A stretch of DNA of 15,877 nt. Origin: Chitinophagaceae bacterium. GTDB lineage: Bacteria; Bacteroidota; Bacteroidia; Chitinophagales; Chitinophagaceae. Each line of letters starts with the position of its first letter. Position 1 is the stretch's first letter. The stretch lies in assembly GCA_947483345.1 (NCBI GenBank), contig CANKNL010000038.1, forward strand, positions 1-15,877. Reading direction: 5' to 3'. The notes under the pieces are model-generated. The model was not told the origin of the DNA and did no database searches. It saw only the letters and a list, made by a program, of their open reading frames with translations. The position numbers were made by a program, and so were the translations under genes. Of this stretch, positions 7,384 to 14,993 are shown piece after piece.

Positions 7384-9321
7384 TTATTTATTAATCAATT
7401 TTACGCTTTTATACTTACCTTTTTTATATTGAAAACTAGCTACCTGGTACCAGGCAATGGCTTCATTAACCAGGCTGTTGGAGTTATTGATTGGGGTATT
7501 TAGGCCGGTGTTAAAATCGGGTTTATACGTTTTTATTTTTTGCCTGGGAGATAAAATAACCAGTTTATCTTGTGCTACAAAACCCATATCCTGATAGGTA
7601 CTGATAAAAGCCCGTTCGGAGCCTGCATTAATTTTATACAGATCATACCCTAAAAACCGGCTTGTATAATTCAGGTTAAGCATTCCTAAAAGTGTTGGTG
7701 CCAAATCAATTTGGCTGGCCAGTCGGTTTTCAATTGCCGGTTTTATTAATTGCGGCGCATAAATAATACAGGGAATATGGTAGCGGTTAACCGGCAGATC
7801 GGTTTTACCTGCACTTTTAGCACAGTGATCGGATACAATAACAAACAAGGTATTATTAAACCAGGGTTTTTGTTGTGCATCATTTATAAATTTATTAATG
7901 GCATAATCGGTGTATTTAACGGCGCCCTGTATGGATTGATGTGCAGGTGAAATATCGATTCTGCCTTCGGGATAGATGTAGGGCCGGTGGTTACTTACCG
8001 TCATGATATGATTAAAAAAAGGTTTGCCGCTGCCAAAACTTTTATCGCATTGCTGAATGGTATAATCAAATGCCGCCTCATCATCGGCACCCCAGGCAGT
8101 GGTCAGGTGTATGAGGCTGTCGGGTATATCTCTTTTGTCCAATACGGTATAGCCGCTGTTACCAAAAAACTTACCCATATTATCAAAGAACGCATTGCCA
8201 CCATAAATATACTTGCAGTCGTAGCCTTTATCTTTTAACACACTGCCCATGGTAAACATATCATCATTATCGGGGCGGCGCACAATGGACTGGCCGGGTG
8301 TTGGCGGAATGGCCATAGACAAGGCTTCGAGCCCTCTTACGGTTCTGGTGCCGGTGGCATAAAACTGATCGAACCACAAGCCGTGCGGAATAAGCGAGTC
8401 TAAAAAAGGTGTAATATTTTCGGTGTTGCCAAAACGCTTAAAATAATCTCCGCTAAAGCTTTCCACGCTGATGAGAACAATGTTCCATCTGTGTTCCGGA
8501 CTATCATTTTTTATCCGGCGTTCAATGCTCAACGGGTCGCTGGTAAATGTGGCATTGGGTTGCTGCAGCAAATGGCGTAACAGGGCAAAATTGGCGGTAT
8601 CGTTGCGGGTGGCATAAAATGTATTGTAATCAATTTCATTGTTCCAGAAAGCAGCGCCAAATTCATAAATACCATTACCACCCAGTTCGTTCACATAATT
8701 ATTGTTGCTGCTGTTTTTAAACCTGTTATTCACCAAAAAATAACCGGCAACGGGTAATAACATAAAGGCCAAAAAGAACAGGCTTCTTTTTCCAAAACGC
8801 ATACTGAGTGCCTGCGAAGCGGTCAGTTTTTTTCGTACAACAAACAGGATGGCCGCCGTTGCCAGCAATACGGCAGAAGCTATTACAGGTATATTATACG
8901 ACTCCCAGATATTGCCAAGTACTTCTGTAGTGTACACCAGGTAATCAACGGCAATAAAATTATAGCGCACATTAAATTCATCCCAGAAAATGATTTCGCC
9001 GCCAACATTTAAAACAAGGATGAGTGTTATTAAAAAGAAAAGGATAAAAAGCGGCATGCGCTGCCATTTTTTTTGATACCAGCTGTCTTTCATCAGCCAG
9101 CAATACAAGGCCACCGGTATGGCGAAGAAACTGCAAACCACCAGATCGTAAAATAAGCCGATGAAAAAGATGCTGATGATATGCAGGGCCGACAGCTCGA
9201 TATTTGACCAGCTCATCAGCAGCAAACTTACCCTGGTAATAAAACTCAGCGTAAACAAAATAAGCGCCAAAACCAGCAAGGGGCCAAAGCGGTGATTGTA
9301 TATTGATTTTAATTTTTGCAT
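7384..9321 (-). CDS. LtaS-type membrane sulfatase / phosphoglycerol-transferase-like enzyme
   Basis: This 645-residue inner-membrane protein has about five N-terminal membrane segments (near 14-36, 45-75, 90-105, 145-163, 180-197), then an extracytoplasmic alkaline-phosphatase-superfamily domain, the layout of lipoteichoic acid synthase LtaS. The metal-binding glutamate is E287 in LISVESFSG. The likely threonine nucleophile is T327 in TGTRTVRGLEA. H445 in SNHRPY and D498-H499 in VSDHCA complete the expected metal and substrate site. Gram-negative Bacteroidota make no lipoteichoic acid, so the acceptor is probably another envelope glycan or lipid, for instance by phosphoglycerol or phosphoethanolamine transfer; that is inference. 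The ATG lies 4 nt after a perfect TATTTTTG promoter element. A minus-strand terminator sits about 170-210 nt past the stop. The upstream HerA-type gene on the same strand has its own terminator hairpin, so this gene is probably transcribed alone. Confidence 0.88.
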   Translation of the reverse strand: MQKLKSIYNHRFGPLLVLALILFTLSFITRVSLLLMSWSNIELSALHIISIFFIGLFYDLVVCSFFAIPVALYCWLMKDSWYQKKWQRMPLFILFFLITLILVLNVGGEIIFWDEFNVRYNFIAVDYLVYTTEVLGNIWESYNIPVIASAVLLATAAILFVVRKKLTASQALSMRFGKRSLFFLAFMLLPVAGYFLVNNRFKNSSNNNYVNELGGNGIYEFGAAFWNNEIDYNTFYATRNDTANFALLRHLLQQPNATFTSDPLSIERRIKNDSPEHRWNIVLISVESFSGDYFKRFGNTENITPFLDSLIPHGLWFDQFYATGTRTVRGLEALSMAIPPTPGQSIVRRPDNDDMFTMGSVLKDKGYDCKYIYGGNAFFDNMGKFFGNSGYTVLDKRDIPDSLIHLTTAWGADDEAAFDYTIQQCDKSFGSGKPFFNHIMTVSNHRPYIYPEGRIDISPAHQSIQGAVKYTDYAINKFINDAQQKPWFNNTLFVIVSDHCAKSAGKTDLPVNRYHIPCIIYAPQLIKPAIENRLASQIDLAPTLLGMLNLNYTSRFLGYDLYKINAGSERAFISTYQDMGFVAQDKLVILSPRQKIKTYKPDFNTGLNTPINNSNSLVNEAIAWYQVASFQYKKGKYKSVKLINK

Positions 9322-9325
9322 ATTG

Positions 9326-9333
9326 CAAAAATA
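9326..9333 (-). promoter_or_regulatory. Promoter -7 element (TATTTTTG) of the sulfatase gene
   Basis: TATTTTTG on the minus strand is a perfect TAnnTTTG, followed by CAAT and the ATG. A TTG at 9352-9350, 16 nt upstream, could serve as a -33 box, and it lies at the tip of the terminator hairpin of the preceding gene. The T-run of this element is also the only T-run after that hairpin. Confidence 0.7.
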
Positions 9334-9337
9334 CGAA

Positions 9338-9359
9338 GAGCCGGTTTAACAACCGGCTC
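9338..9359 (-). terminator. Hairpin terminator of the HerA/DUF853-type gene
   Basis: GAGCCGGTT (9359-9351) and AACCGGCTC (9346-9338) form a perfect 9-bp GC-rich stem with a GTTA loop, 21 bp after the stop codon on the minus strand. The T-run does not follow at once: TTCG comes first, then TATTTTTG. It is therefore either an imperfect intrinsic terminator or an mRNA 3'-end stabiliser. On the plus strand no T-run follows. Confidence 0.6.
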
Positions 9360-9380
9360 CTGGTATTAACTTTAACCTGA

Positions 9381-10943
9381 TTAGTTAAACCAGCCCTTGC
9401 TTTTTGTACTTCTGCTGCGGCCGCCCAATCCTAAAGCACCCAATAAAGAGCGTACAATAATATTACCACCTGTACGAACCATACTTTTTACGATGGTATT
9501 ATTAGCCACTTTTTCGAATGTTGATGGCGCCTCTTTCTCCGCTTTTTTTGAGGTGGTTGTTGTATCTTCTTCTGCCGATTTCTCTGCGGCTTCCTGCAAT
9601 TTAGCCGTCAGTATTTCGTAGGCGCTTTCGCTGTCGATGGTCTTATTGTATTTGGCCACCATTTTAGATCCGGTATTTATGGCATCTATTTCCTCATCGA
9701 TTAAAATATCCATGCGGCTGCGTGGTGCACACAGCATGGTATGTGCCAGTGGTGTTGGAATACCTTTTTCGTTAAGCATGGTTATTAATGCTTCGCCGAT
9801 GCCCATTTGGGTTATCAGATCTTCGGTTTTATAAAATTCGGTTTCGGGATAATTCTCTGCCGTTTGCTTGATCACTTTTCGGTCGGCTGCAGTAAAGGCC
9901 CGCAAAGCATGTTGTATTTTTAAACCCAATTGCGCCAGCACACTGGCCGGCACATCCATGGGGTTTTGAGTGCAAAAGAAAATACCAATACCTTTTGAGC
10001 GGATCAGTTTTACAATGGTTTCTATCTGTTGCAATAAGGCCGAACTGGCCTCATTAAAAATAAGGTGTGCCTCATCAATAAAAATAACCAGTTTGGGTTT
10101 GTCCAGGTCGCCTTCTTCTGGTGAGCTGGCATACAGTTCGGCCAGCATCTGCAACATGAATGTGGAGAATAGTTTTGGTTTATCCTGCAGGTCGGTTACC
10201 CGCAACACGCTGATCATGCCTCTTCCGTCGTCGGCGATACGCATCAGGTCATCTACCTCAAAACTTCGTTCACCAAAAAAAATATCGGCACCCTGTTGTT
10301 GCAGTTCAATCACTTTGCGCAGGATGGTTCCGGTAGAGGAGGTTGAAATTTTTCCATAGAGTTTTTCTATTTCGGTTTTGCCCTCATCGCCGATGTATTG
10401 CAATACTTTGATAAAGTCCTTAAGGTTGAGCAACGGCAACCGGTTATCATCACAATATTTAAAGATCAATGCCACAATGCCGCCCTGCGTATCGTTCAGC
10501 TCTAAAATCTTACTCAACAGCACCGGCCCAAATTCACTTACGGTTGCCCTTAGGTGAACACCTTTTTGTCCGGTTAACGTCATTAATTCTGTTGGAAATA
10601 ATGCCGGCTTGTAAGCACAATTCAGTTTTTGATAACGGTCTTTTATTTTATCATTTTCGGTACCCATGGCAGCAATACCACTGAGGTCGCCTTTAATATC
10701 CATCAGCATTACCGGTACGCTGTTATCGCTTAAAAATTCGCTGATCACCTGCAGGGTTTTCGTTTTACCGGTACCGGTAGCTCCGGCTATTAAACCATGG
10801 CGGTTCAATGTTTTTAACGGCAGATAAATACCGGCTTCTGCAACCACTTCGCCATCCAGCATGGCGGCTCCTAATTTTACCGATTCGCCTTTAAAGGTAT
10901 AGCCATTATTGATGGCCTGTAAAAATGCGTCTTTGTTGGGCAT
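9381..10943 (-). CDS. HerA/FtsK-like ATPase of the DUF853 (YjgR) family
   Basis: This 520-residue protein is a P-loop ATPase of the HerA-type, DUF853 family (E. coli YjgR), often annotated as a helicase HerA-like protein. Walker A GATGTGKT is at 54-61, after LNRHGLI. Walker B is at 285-293 (LVIFIDEAH), and FFCTQNPMDVP at 322-332 carries the glutamine sensor typical of HerA/FtsK pumps. A low-complexity charged stretch (about 445-475, EEDTTTTSKKAEKE) precedes a Gly/Arg-rich tail ending GWFN. There is no N-terminal HAS-barrel and no NurA nuclease neighbour, so a role in DNA end resection like archaeal HerA is not supported; the function of this family is essentially unknown. A likely -7 element TAACTTTC ends 14 nt before the ATG, and a GC-rich hairpin follows the stop. 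It diverges from the DUF2975 gene. Confidence 0.9.
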   Translation of the reverse strand: MPNKDAFLQAINNGYTFKGESVKLGAAMLDGEVVAEAGIYLPLKTLNRHGLIAGATGTGKTKTLQVISEFLSDNSVPVMLMDIKGDLSGIAAMGTENDKIKDRYQKLNCAYKPALFPTELMTLTGQKGVHLRATVSEFGPVLLSKILELNDTQGGIVALIFKYCDDNRLPLLNLKDFIKVLQYIGDEGKTEIEKLYGKISTSSTGTILRKVIELQQQGADIFFGERSFEVDDLMRIADDGRGMISVLRVTDLQDKPKLFSTFMLQMLAELYASSPEEGDLDKPKLVIFIDEAHLIFNEASSALLQQIETIVKLIRSKGIGIFFCTQNPMDVPASVLAQLGLKIQHALRAFTAADRKVIKQTAENYPETEFYKTEDLITQMGIGEALITMLNEKGIPTPLAHTMLCAPRSRMDILIDEEIDAINTGSKMVAKYNKTIDSESAYEILTAKLQEAAEKSAEEDTTTTSKKAEKEAPSTFEKVANNTIVKSMVRTGGNIIVRSLLGALGLGGRSRSTKSKGWFN

Positions 10944-10957
10944 GGGTTATTTTTTGG

Positions 10958-10965
10958 GAAAGTTA
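10958..10965 (-). promoter_or_regulatory. Probable -7 element (TAACTTTC) of the HerA-type gene
   Basis: The minus strand reads TAACTTTC, seven of eight positions of TAnnTTTG, followed by a 14-nt leader to the ATG. Unlike the other promoters in the window this spacing leaves a short real 5' leader. Confidence 0.4.
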
Positions 10966-11044
10966 CGAATGAATTGGAAAACAGGCTACAAGTATAAATT
11001 TACTGTTAAAGAGTTATTTTTTATCGTTTATCAATAATTTTCTA

Positions 11045-11052
11045 TACTTTTA
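11045..11052 (+). promoter_or_regulatory. Possible -7 element (TACTTTTA) of the DUF2975-XRE unit
   Basis: TACTTTTA matches seven of eight positions of TAnnTTTG. It lies 14 nt before the first possible ATG (11067) and 35 nt before the ATG at 11088. The surrounding sequence is AT-rich, so support is weak. Confidence 0.3.
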
Positions 11053-11066
11053 CCAGTACTTCTTAA

Positions 11067-11645
11067 ATGCTAACCGGTATGTTTCAAATGAAATTCAGGA
11101 TTATTTTACTTTTACTGCTGTTGGTTTATTTTTTTGTTAGCGGTCTTTTTAACATTCCGCAGCAGGTATTTTTTAATGTGTCGGCAACGGCCAATTACCA
11201 GCAAAAAAATATACCCTTAAAAAATTACCAACAGGCCTATGTTTTACCACAGGGTAAAATAGCCATGATCAATCTTAGTAAATTTGAAAGATGGCTGGCA
11301 CCCGAAATAAATGGCAATGATAGTCTTCAGTTATGTTTTGTGATTGCTTATTTACTTATTATAGCCCTCTGGTTATTTAAACTCAATATTGACAAACCTT
11401 TTTTAGCGGATATATCTAAGGCTATAAAATTATTAGGATACGGGATTCTTATTTTTAGTTTTATCGTTTATATACGAGACCTCTATTTCAGCAAATTAAT
11501 TGCTGCGCATTCAGAAAATGAATTTAGTTTAAACTATACCAATTCATGGTTATACGGATTAACCAGTTCAGCCATTTTTATCTGGCTCAGTAAAGCTTAT
11601 AAAAAGGCAAACGAACTTCAAAACGAACAGGATTTAACAGTTTAA
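11067..11645 (+). CDS. DUF2975 family four-TM membrane protein
   Basis: The 192-residue product has four predicted membrane segments (about 11-27, 87-104, 121-137, 160-174). An extracytoplasmic loop of about 60 residues follows the first. The sequence PFLADISKAIKLLGYGIL, leading into the third segment, is the pattern I associate with DUF2975. Three in-frame ATGs are close together (11067, 11082, 11088). The last gives MKFRIILLLLLL, a more usual membrane-protein start, so the true protein may be 185 residues. The stop is 1 nt before the ATG of a YozG-like XRE regulator. DUF2975 genes are commonly paired with such small regulators, and a membrane protein controlling the regulator is a reasonable but unproven model. 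The biochemical function is unknown. Confidence 0.8.
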   Translation: MLTGMFQMKFRIILLLLLLVYFFVSGLFNIPQQVFFNVSATANYQQKNIPLKNYQQAYVLPQGKIAMINLSKFERWLAPEINGNDSLQLCFVIAYLLIIALWLFKLNIDKPFLADISKAIKLLGYGILIFSFIVYIRDLYFSKLIAAHSENEFSLNYTNSWLYGLTSSAIFIWLSKAYKKANELQNEQDLTV

Positions 11646-11646
11646 T

Positions 11647-11877
11647 ATGCCCATAGTAGTAAACCTTGATGTGATGCTGGCCCGCCGCAAAATGAGCTTA
11701 ACCCAACTCAGTGAGCGGGTGGGTATTACCATTGCCAATATGAGCATTTTAAAAAGTGGCAAAGCCAGGGCCATACGCTTTAGTACTTTAGAAGAAATAT
11801 GTAAAGTGTTAGAATGCCAGCCCGGCGATATTTTAGCGTATATGAATGACAAAGATTTTAAAAAATTAATGGGATAA
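11647..11877 (+). CDS. YozG-like XRE-family transcriptional regulator
   Basis: This 76-residue protein is almost only a Cro/C1-type helix-turn-helix domain: MLARRKMSLTQLSERVGIT supplies the first helices and IANMSILKSGKARAIR the recognition-helix region. FSTLEEICKVLECQPGDIL is the usual end of the fold. It has no sensor or dimerisation extension, as expected for the YozG group. It begins 1 nt after the DUF2975 stop, so the two are almost certainly co-transcribed and translationally coupled. The target is probably its own operon, though no clear operator palindrome was seen upstream. A toxin-antitoxin antitoxin is the main alternative, but the partner looks like a membrane protein of a known non-toxin family. 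Confidence 0.9.
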   Translation: MPIVVNLDVMLARRKMSLTQLSERVGITIANMSILKSGKARAIRFSTLEEICKVLECQPGDILAYMNDKDFKKLMG

Positions 11878-11906
11878 CATAATCTCCTAATCCTCTTAAG
11901 TTGAAT

Positions 11907-11914
11907 TAACTTTG
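11907..11914 (+). promoter_or_regulatory. Promoter -7 element (TAACTTTG) of the cytochrome c peroxidase gene
   Basis: TAACTTTG is a perfect match to TAnnTTTG, followed by CGCC and the ATG at 11919. It separates the peroxidase gene from the DUF2975-XRE unit, although the gap is only 41 bp and no terminator is seen. No -33 TTTG box is recognisable. Confidence 0.7.
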
Positions 11915-11918
11915 CGCC

Positions 11919-12863
11919 ATGAAACCACTACTATGTACCATTGGCCTGATCAGCATTATTATATTATTTGGTTTTTCCATTGAACCGGAACAGGCGGTTA
12001 TTAAAAACAAAGCCGACCTCGGCAAAAAATTATTTTCCGAAAAAATATTATCTAAAGATTCCTCGGTAAGCTGTGCCAGTTGCCATATACCCTCCTATGC
12101 ATTTGCCGATACGCTGGCTTTTAGCAGGGGTATTGAAGGCAAACTTACAAAACGAAATACCCCGTCTGTTTTGAACATGAAAAACCGGCCTTATTATTTT
12201 TGGGATGGCCGGGCGGCTTCGCTGGAGGAACAGTCTTTAATGCCCATTATAAATCCCGATGAAATGGGATTGCCCATTGAAGAAGCCATTAGCAGATTAA
12301 ACAGTTCGGCCGAATACAAAATGCTTTTTAAAAAAATTTTTAACCAGAAGCCCGATGCCAAAAACCTGGCGGCAGCCTTTGCCGCCTTTGAAGAGACCTT
12401 AGAAACGGTTGACAGTAAGTTTGACGACTGGAGTAATGACCTTAAAAAATTTACGCCAGCAGAAGAAAGGGGAAGGGTACTGTTTGTTGGCGATAAGGCC
12501 AAGTGTTTTGATTGTCACCGCATGGAAGATTTTACCACCGATGAATTTAAAAATATTGGCCTGTACAATGCCGCGGATTTAAATGATGCCGGGTTGTTTA
12601 ACATCAGCAAAAAGGAAACCGACCTGGGTAAATTTAAAACACCCGGTTTGCGCAATATTGCCGTTACGGCTCCCTATATGCACAATGGTATGCTAAAAAC
12701 CCTGGAAGACGTTGTGGACTATTATAACAACCCGCAACAATTTGTACCCCATGCCATCAATATAGATGATGCACTTAAAAAACCGTTGGGCCTTACAGAT
12801 AATGAGAAAAAAGATATTGTTACTTTTTTAAGAACACTTACAGACAAGGCCTATTTAAAATAG
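11919..12863 (+). CDS. Di-heme cytochrome c peroxidase (CCP/MauG family)
   Basis: This 314-residue exported protein has two c-type heme sites: CASCH at 52-56 and CFDCH at 196-200. NTPSVLN (80-86) and FWDGRA with W95 are CCP/MauG signatures. TPGLRNIAVTAPYMHNG (241-257) supplies M254, a candidate axial ligand of the second heme. The N-terminal hydrophobic stretch (about 4-20) is a signal peptide or anchor; no lipobox is present. The enzyme should reduce hydrogen peroxide to water in the periplasm using electrons from small cytochromes or the respiratory chain. MauG-like oxidases use the same fold, so oxidation of another substrate cannot be excluded. It stands alone between the XRE unit and a response-regulator gene 124 bp downstream. 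No obvious terminator lies in that gap, so read-through is possible. Confidence 0.93.
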   Translation: MKPLLCTIGLISIIILFGFSIEPEQAVIKNKADLGKKLFSEKILSKDSSVSCASCHIPSYAFADTLAFSRGIEGKLTKRNTPSVLNMKNRPYYFWDGRAASLEEQSLMPIINPDEMGLPIEEAISRLNSSAEYKMLFKKIFNQKPDAKNLAAAFAAFEETLETVDSKFDDWSNDLKKFTPAEERGRVLFVGDKAKCFDCHRMEDFTTDEFKNIGLYNAADLNDAGLFNISKKETDLGKFKTPGLRNIAVTAPYMHNGMLKTLEDVVDYYNNPQQFVPHAINIDDALKKPLGLTDNEKKDIVTFLRTLTDKAYLK

Positions 12864-12987
12864 TTATTGAGTGCGTGGCTAATGCCCTGTTGACTAACGA
12901 CTGATTTTTACCTTTAACAAAAAATTAGGCACTATATTCGCTGTATACAAATTGATTTAATGTTATTTGCTAATAAACCTAAAAAAA

Positions 12988-13686
12988 ATGGACCCGATTA
13001 AACCACAAATTCTATTATGCGAAGATGACACTAACCTTGGCATGGTACTTAAGAACTACCTGGAATTAAATGATTACAGTGTTACACTGGAAAGAGACGG
13101 AAAGCTTGGGCTGGCTGCTTTTCAACGTGAAAAATTTGACTTATGCCTGTTGGATGTGATGATGCCCAATATGGATGGCTTTACGCTGGCAGAAGAGATA
13201 CGTGATGTAAACCCTGATGTACCCTTGTTCTTTTTAAGTGCAAAGACCATGAAAGATGATATCATTCAGGGTTATAAACTTGGTGCAGATGATTATATTA
13301 CCAAACCTTTCGACAGCGAAGTATTGTTGCTTAAAATTAAAGCGATATTAAAACGTAATGAGGAATTACACCGCGAAGAAGTTAATGCAGAATATGACCT
13401 GGGCAAGTATCATTTTAATCCACGCCTGAGAGAATTAATTATTGATGGCAAGACACAAACGCTTTCGCCAAAAGAAAACGAGTTGTTGAAAATGCTGAGT
13501 GAATATAAAAATGATCTGCTGAGCCGCGAAATTGCCTTGAAAAAAATATGGGGCAGCGATACCTATTTCAATGGCCGCAGTATGGATGTGTATATTGCCA
13601 AATTGCGTAAATATTTAAGAGAGGATGACGCCCTTGAAATTGTGAATATTCATGGCAACGGATTCAGGCTGGTTGTTACAGAATGA
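12988..13686 (+). CDS. OmpR-family (RprY-like) response regulator
   Basis: This 232-residue two-component regulator has a receiver domain (about 6-125): acidic pocket E12-D13, phosphoacceptor D56 in LLDVMMP, S84 and K106 in TKPF. A C-terminal winged-helix DNA-binding domain (about 136-231) includes SPKENELLKML, SMDVYIAKLRKYL and HGNGFRL. The receiver and output sequences resemble Bacteroidota RprY regulators. I start at ATG 12988 rather than the in-frame TTG at 12967, because ATG gives the normal short lead (MDPIKPQILLCEDD). No histidine kinase gene is adjacent on this strand. The kinase gene at the window end is of the LytS type, which pairs with LytTR and not OmpR regulators, so this is an orphan in the window. 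A strong intrinsic terminator follows the stop. Confidence 0.94.
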   Translation: MDPIKPQILLCEDDTNLGMVLKNYLELNDYSVTLERDGKLGLAAFQREKFDLCLLDVMMPNMDGFTLAEEIRDVNPDVPLFFLSAKTMKDDIIQGYKLGADDYITKPFDSEVLLLKIKAILKRNEELHREEVNAEYDLGKYHFNPRLRELIIDGKTQTLSPKENELLKMLSEYKNDLLSREIALKKIWGSDTYFNGRSMDVYIAKLRKYLREDDALEIVNIHGNGFRLVVTE

Positions 13687-13717
13687 TGCCGGAGATCAAA
13701 AAAAATAATAACAAGCG

Positions 13718-13745
13718 CCCCTGCCTAATTGCGGGGGTTTTTTTT
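13718..13745 (+). terminator. Strong intrinsic terminator after the response regulator
   Basis: CCCCTGC (13718-13724) pairs with GCGGGGG (13731-13737), seven pairs including one T-G wobble, with the loop CTAATT. Eight T residues (13738-13745) follow at once. It lies 31 nt after the response-regulator stop. On the minus strand the hairpin is followed more distantly by TTATTATTTTTTT, so it may also catch ruvB transcripts. Confidence 0.9.
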
Positions 13746-13774
13746 GAGTATCCCCGCCTTGTCTCCTCACAATC

Positions 13775-13789
13775 GGGCTGTAGCAGCCC
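13775..13789. repeat. Short perfect hairpin between the terminator and the ruvB 3' end
   Basis: GGGCTG and CAGCCC are exact reverse complements around TAG. The hairpin lies 33 bp beyond the ruvB stop codon. No T-run follows on either strand, so it is not a typical terminator; it may stabilise the ruvB mRNA 3' end or be chance. Confidence 0.35.
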
Positions 13790-13822
13790 ACAATACATTA
13801 CCAGGGCTATTGCGCTGCCTAT

Positions 13823-14866
13823 TTATTTAGTATCATTAAAAAGCAAATGATCCTGGCCGCCGGAGGCCGATTTTTTGCCCAGGTGCGCATAGGCTTTAGC
13901 GGTAGCTTCTCTGCCCCTTGCGGTACGCTGTAAAAAACCTTCCTGAATTAAAAACGGTTCGTACACTTCTTCCAGTGTGCCTACTTCTTCGCCAACGGCA
14001 GTGGCAATGGTGGTGATGCCTACCGGGCCGCCCTTAAATTTATCGATGATGGTATGTAAGATGCGGTTGTCCATTTCATCGAGCCCATGCTTATCTACAT
14101 GCAATGCTTTTAAGGCATGCTCGGTAATGCCCAGATCAATAACGCCATTGCCAATAACCTGTGCAAAATCCCTCACCCGGCGTAACAGGCCATTGGCAAT
14201 ACGTGGTGTACCCCGGCTGCGGCCCGAAATTTCCTGAGCTGCATCGCTGGTAATTTTTGTACCCAATATTTTTGATGACCTGAGAATAATATTTTTTAAA
14301 GTAATGGCATCATAATATTCCAATCTGGATTTTATACCAAATCGCGAAAGCAGTGGTGCTGTAAGTAAGCCGCTTCGGGTGGTTGCGCCAATTAAGGTAA
14401 ACGGATTAAGGTTTATTTGCACGCTTCGGGCATTGGGGCCGCTGTCGATCATAATATCGATCCTAAAATCTTCCATGGCCGCATACAAATACTCTTCTAC
14501 AACGGTACTCAGGCGATGTATCTCATCAATAAATAAAACATCATTGGGTTCTAAATTGGTAAGTAAGCCAGCCAGATCGCCGGCCTTTTCAATAACCGGG
14601 CCGCTGGTTTCTCTGATATGTACACCCAACTCATTAGCCACAATACGCGACAGGGTTGTTTTACCCAGTCCCGGCGGGCCATGAAACAGGATATGATCCA
14701 ATGCTTCGCCACGCATTTTGGCTGCTTTAATAAAAATAGTAATATTATCTATTATCTGTGCCTGGCCCGAAAAATCAATGATAGCCGAAGGCCTGATGGT
14801 GTTTTCAAATTCTTTTTCGGCCGAATTCAGGTTATCGGCTTCACTATTTAAATTGGGGTTGGCCAT
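13823..14866 (-). CDS. ruvB: Holliday junction branch migration helicase RuvB
   Basis: This 347-residue AAA+ ATPase is RuvB, the hexameric motor that with RuvA drives Holliday junction branch migration. Walker A GPPGLGKT is at 63-70, Walker B LFIDEIH at 111-117, the arginine finger is R175 in LLSRFG, and sensor 2 is R222 in GTPRIAN. GATTRSGLLTAPL (160-172) matches the subunit-contact region. The C-terminal winged helix (about 260-330) includes KFKGGPVGI and EPFLIQEGFLQRTARGR. Length and order are canonical, with a short unconserved tail from about 332. ruvA is not adjacent, as is common outside Proteobacteria. The gene diverges from the histidine kinase gene across 136-139 bp. Confidence 0.98.
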   Translation of the reverse strand: MANPNLNSEADNLNSAEKEFENTIRPSAIIDFSGQAQIIDNITIFIKAAKMRGEALDHILFHGPPGLGKTTLSRIVANELGVHIRETSGPVIEKAGDLAGLLTNLEPNDVLFIDEIHRLSTVVEEYLYAAMEDFRIDIMIDSGPNARSVQINLNPFTLIGATTRSGLLTAPLLSRFGIKSRLEYYDAITLKNIILRSSKILGTKITSDAAQEISGRSRGTPRIANGLLRRVRDFAQVIGNGVIDLGITEHALKALHVDKHGLDEMDNRILHTIIDKFKGGPVGITTIATAVGEEVGTLEEVYEPFLIQEGFLQRTARGREATAKAYAHLGKKSASGGQDHLLFNDTK

Positions 14867-14888
14867 GAATCGTTTTTATTGAATGCTG

Positions 14889-14896
14889 TAAAATTA
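14889..14896 (-). promoter_or_regulatory. Possible -7 element (TAATTTTA) of ruvB
   Basis: The minus strand reads TAATTTTA, seven of eight positions of TAnnTTTG, 22 nt before the ruvB ATG. No element is found at the 4-nt spacing used by other genes here, so ruvB may have a short leader. Confidence 0.35.
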
Positions 14897-14993
14897 ATCA
14901 TTAAATCTATTAATCAGCCCGTTTACCAGATGCCTCTCACCCCAGCATTTCGCCATTAATCAAAACAGCACTTAATTTCGCTATATTGAGTAG

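Noticed and set aside
8978..9352. 124-codon minus-strand ORF overlapping the sulfatase N-terminus in another frame
   Set aside because: The sulfatase frame is intact there with clear membrane segments and a promoter directly upstream. The overlapping frame has no recognisable motif.
9970..10359. 129-codon plus-strand ORF inside the HerA-type gene
   Set aside because: It is antisense to the conserved Walker B region, and its low-complexity Ser/Cys/Ile-rich translation shows no domain.
9381..10943. HerA-NurA type anti-phage or DNA end-resection system
   Set aside because: The ATPase matches the DUF853/YjgR group. There is no HAS-barrel, no NurA, SIR2 or other nuclease gene nearby, and the neighbours are housekeeping genes.
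11067..11877. Toxin-antitoxin module
   Set aside because: The XRE protein resembles an antitoxin in size, but the partner matches the DUF2975 four-TM family and the regulator matches YozG, a known non-toxin pairing.
12967..12987. Upstream TTG start for the response regulator
   Set aside because: It adds only MLINLKK before the normal start of the receiver domain; the ATG at 12988 is a better start codon and gives the family's usual N-terminus.
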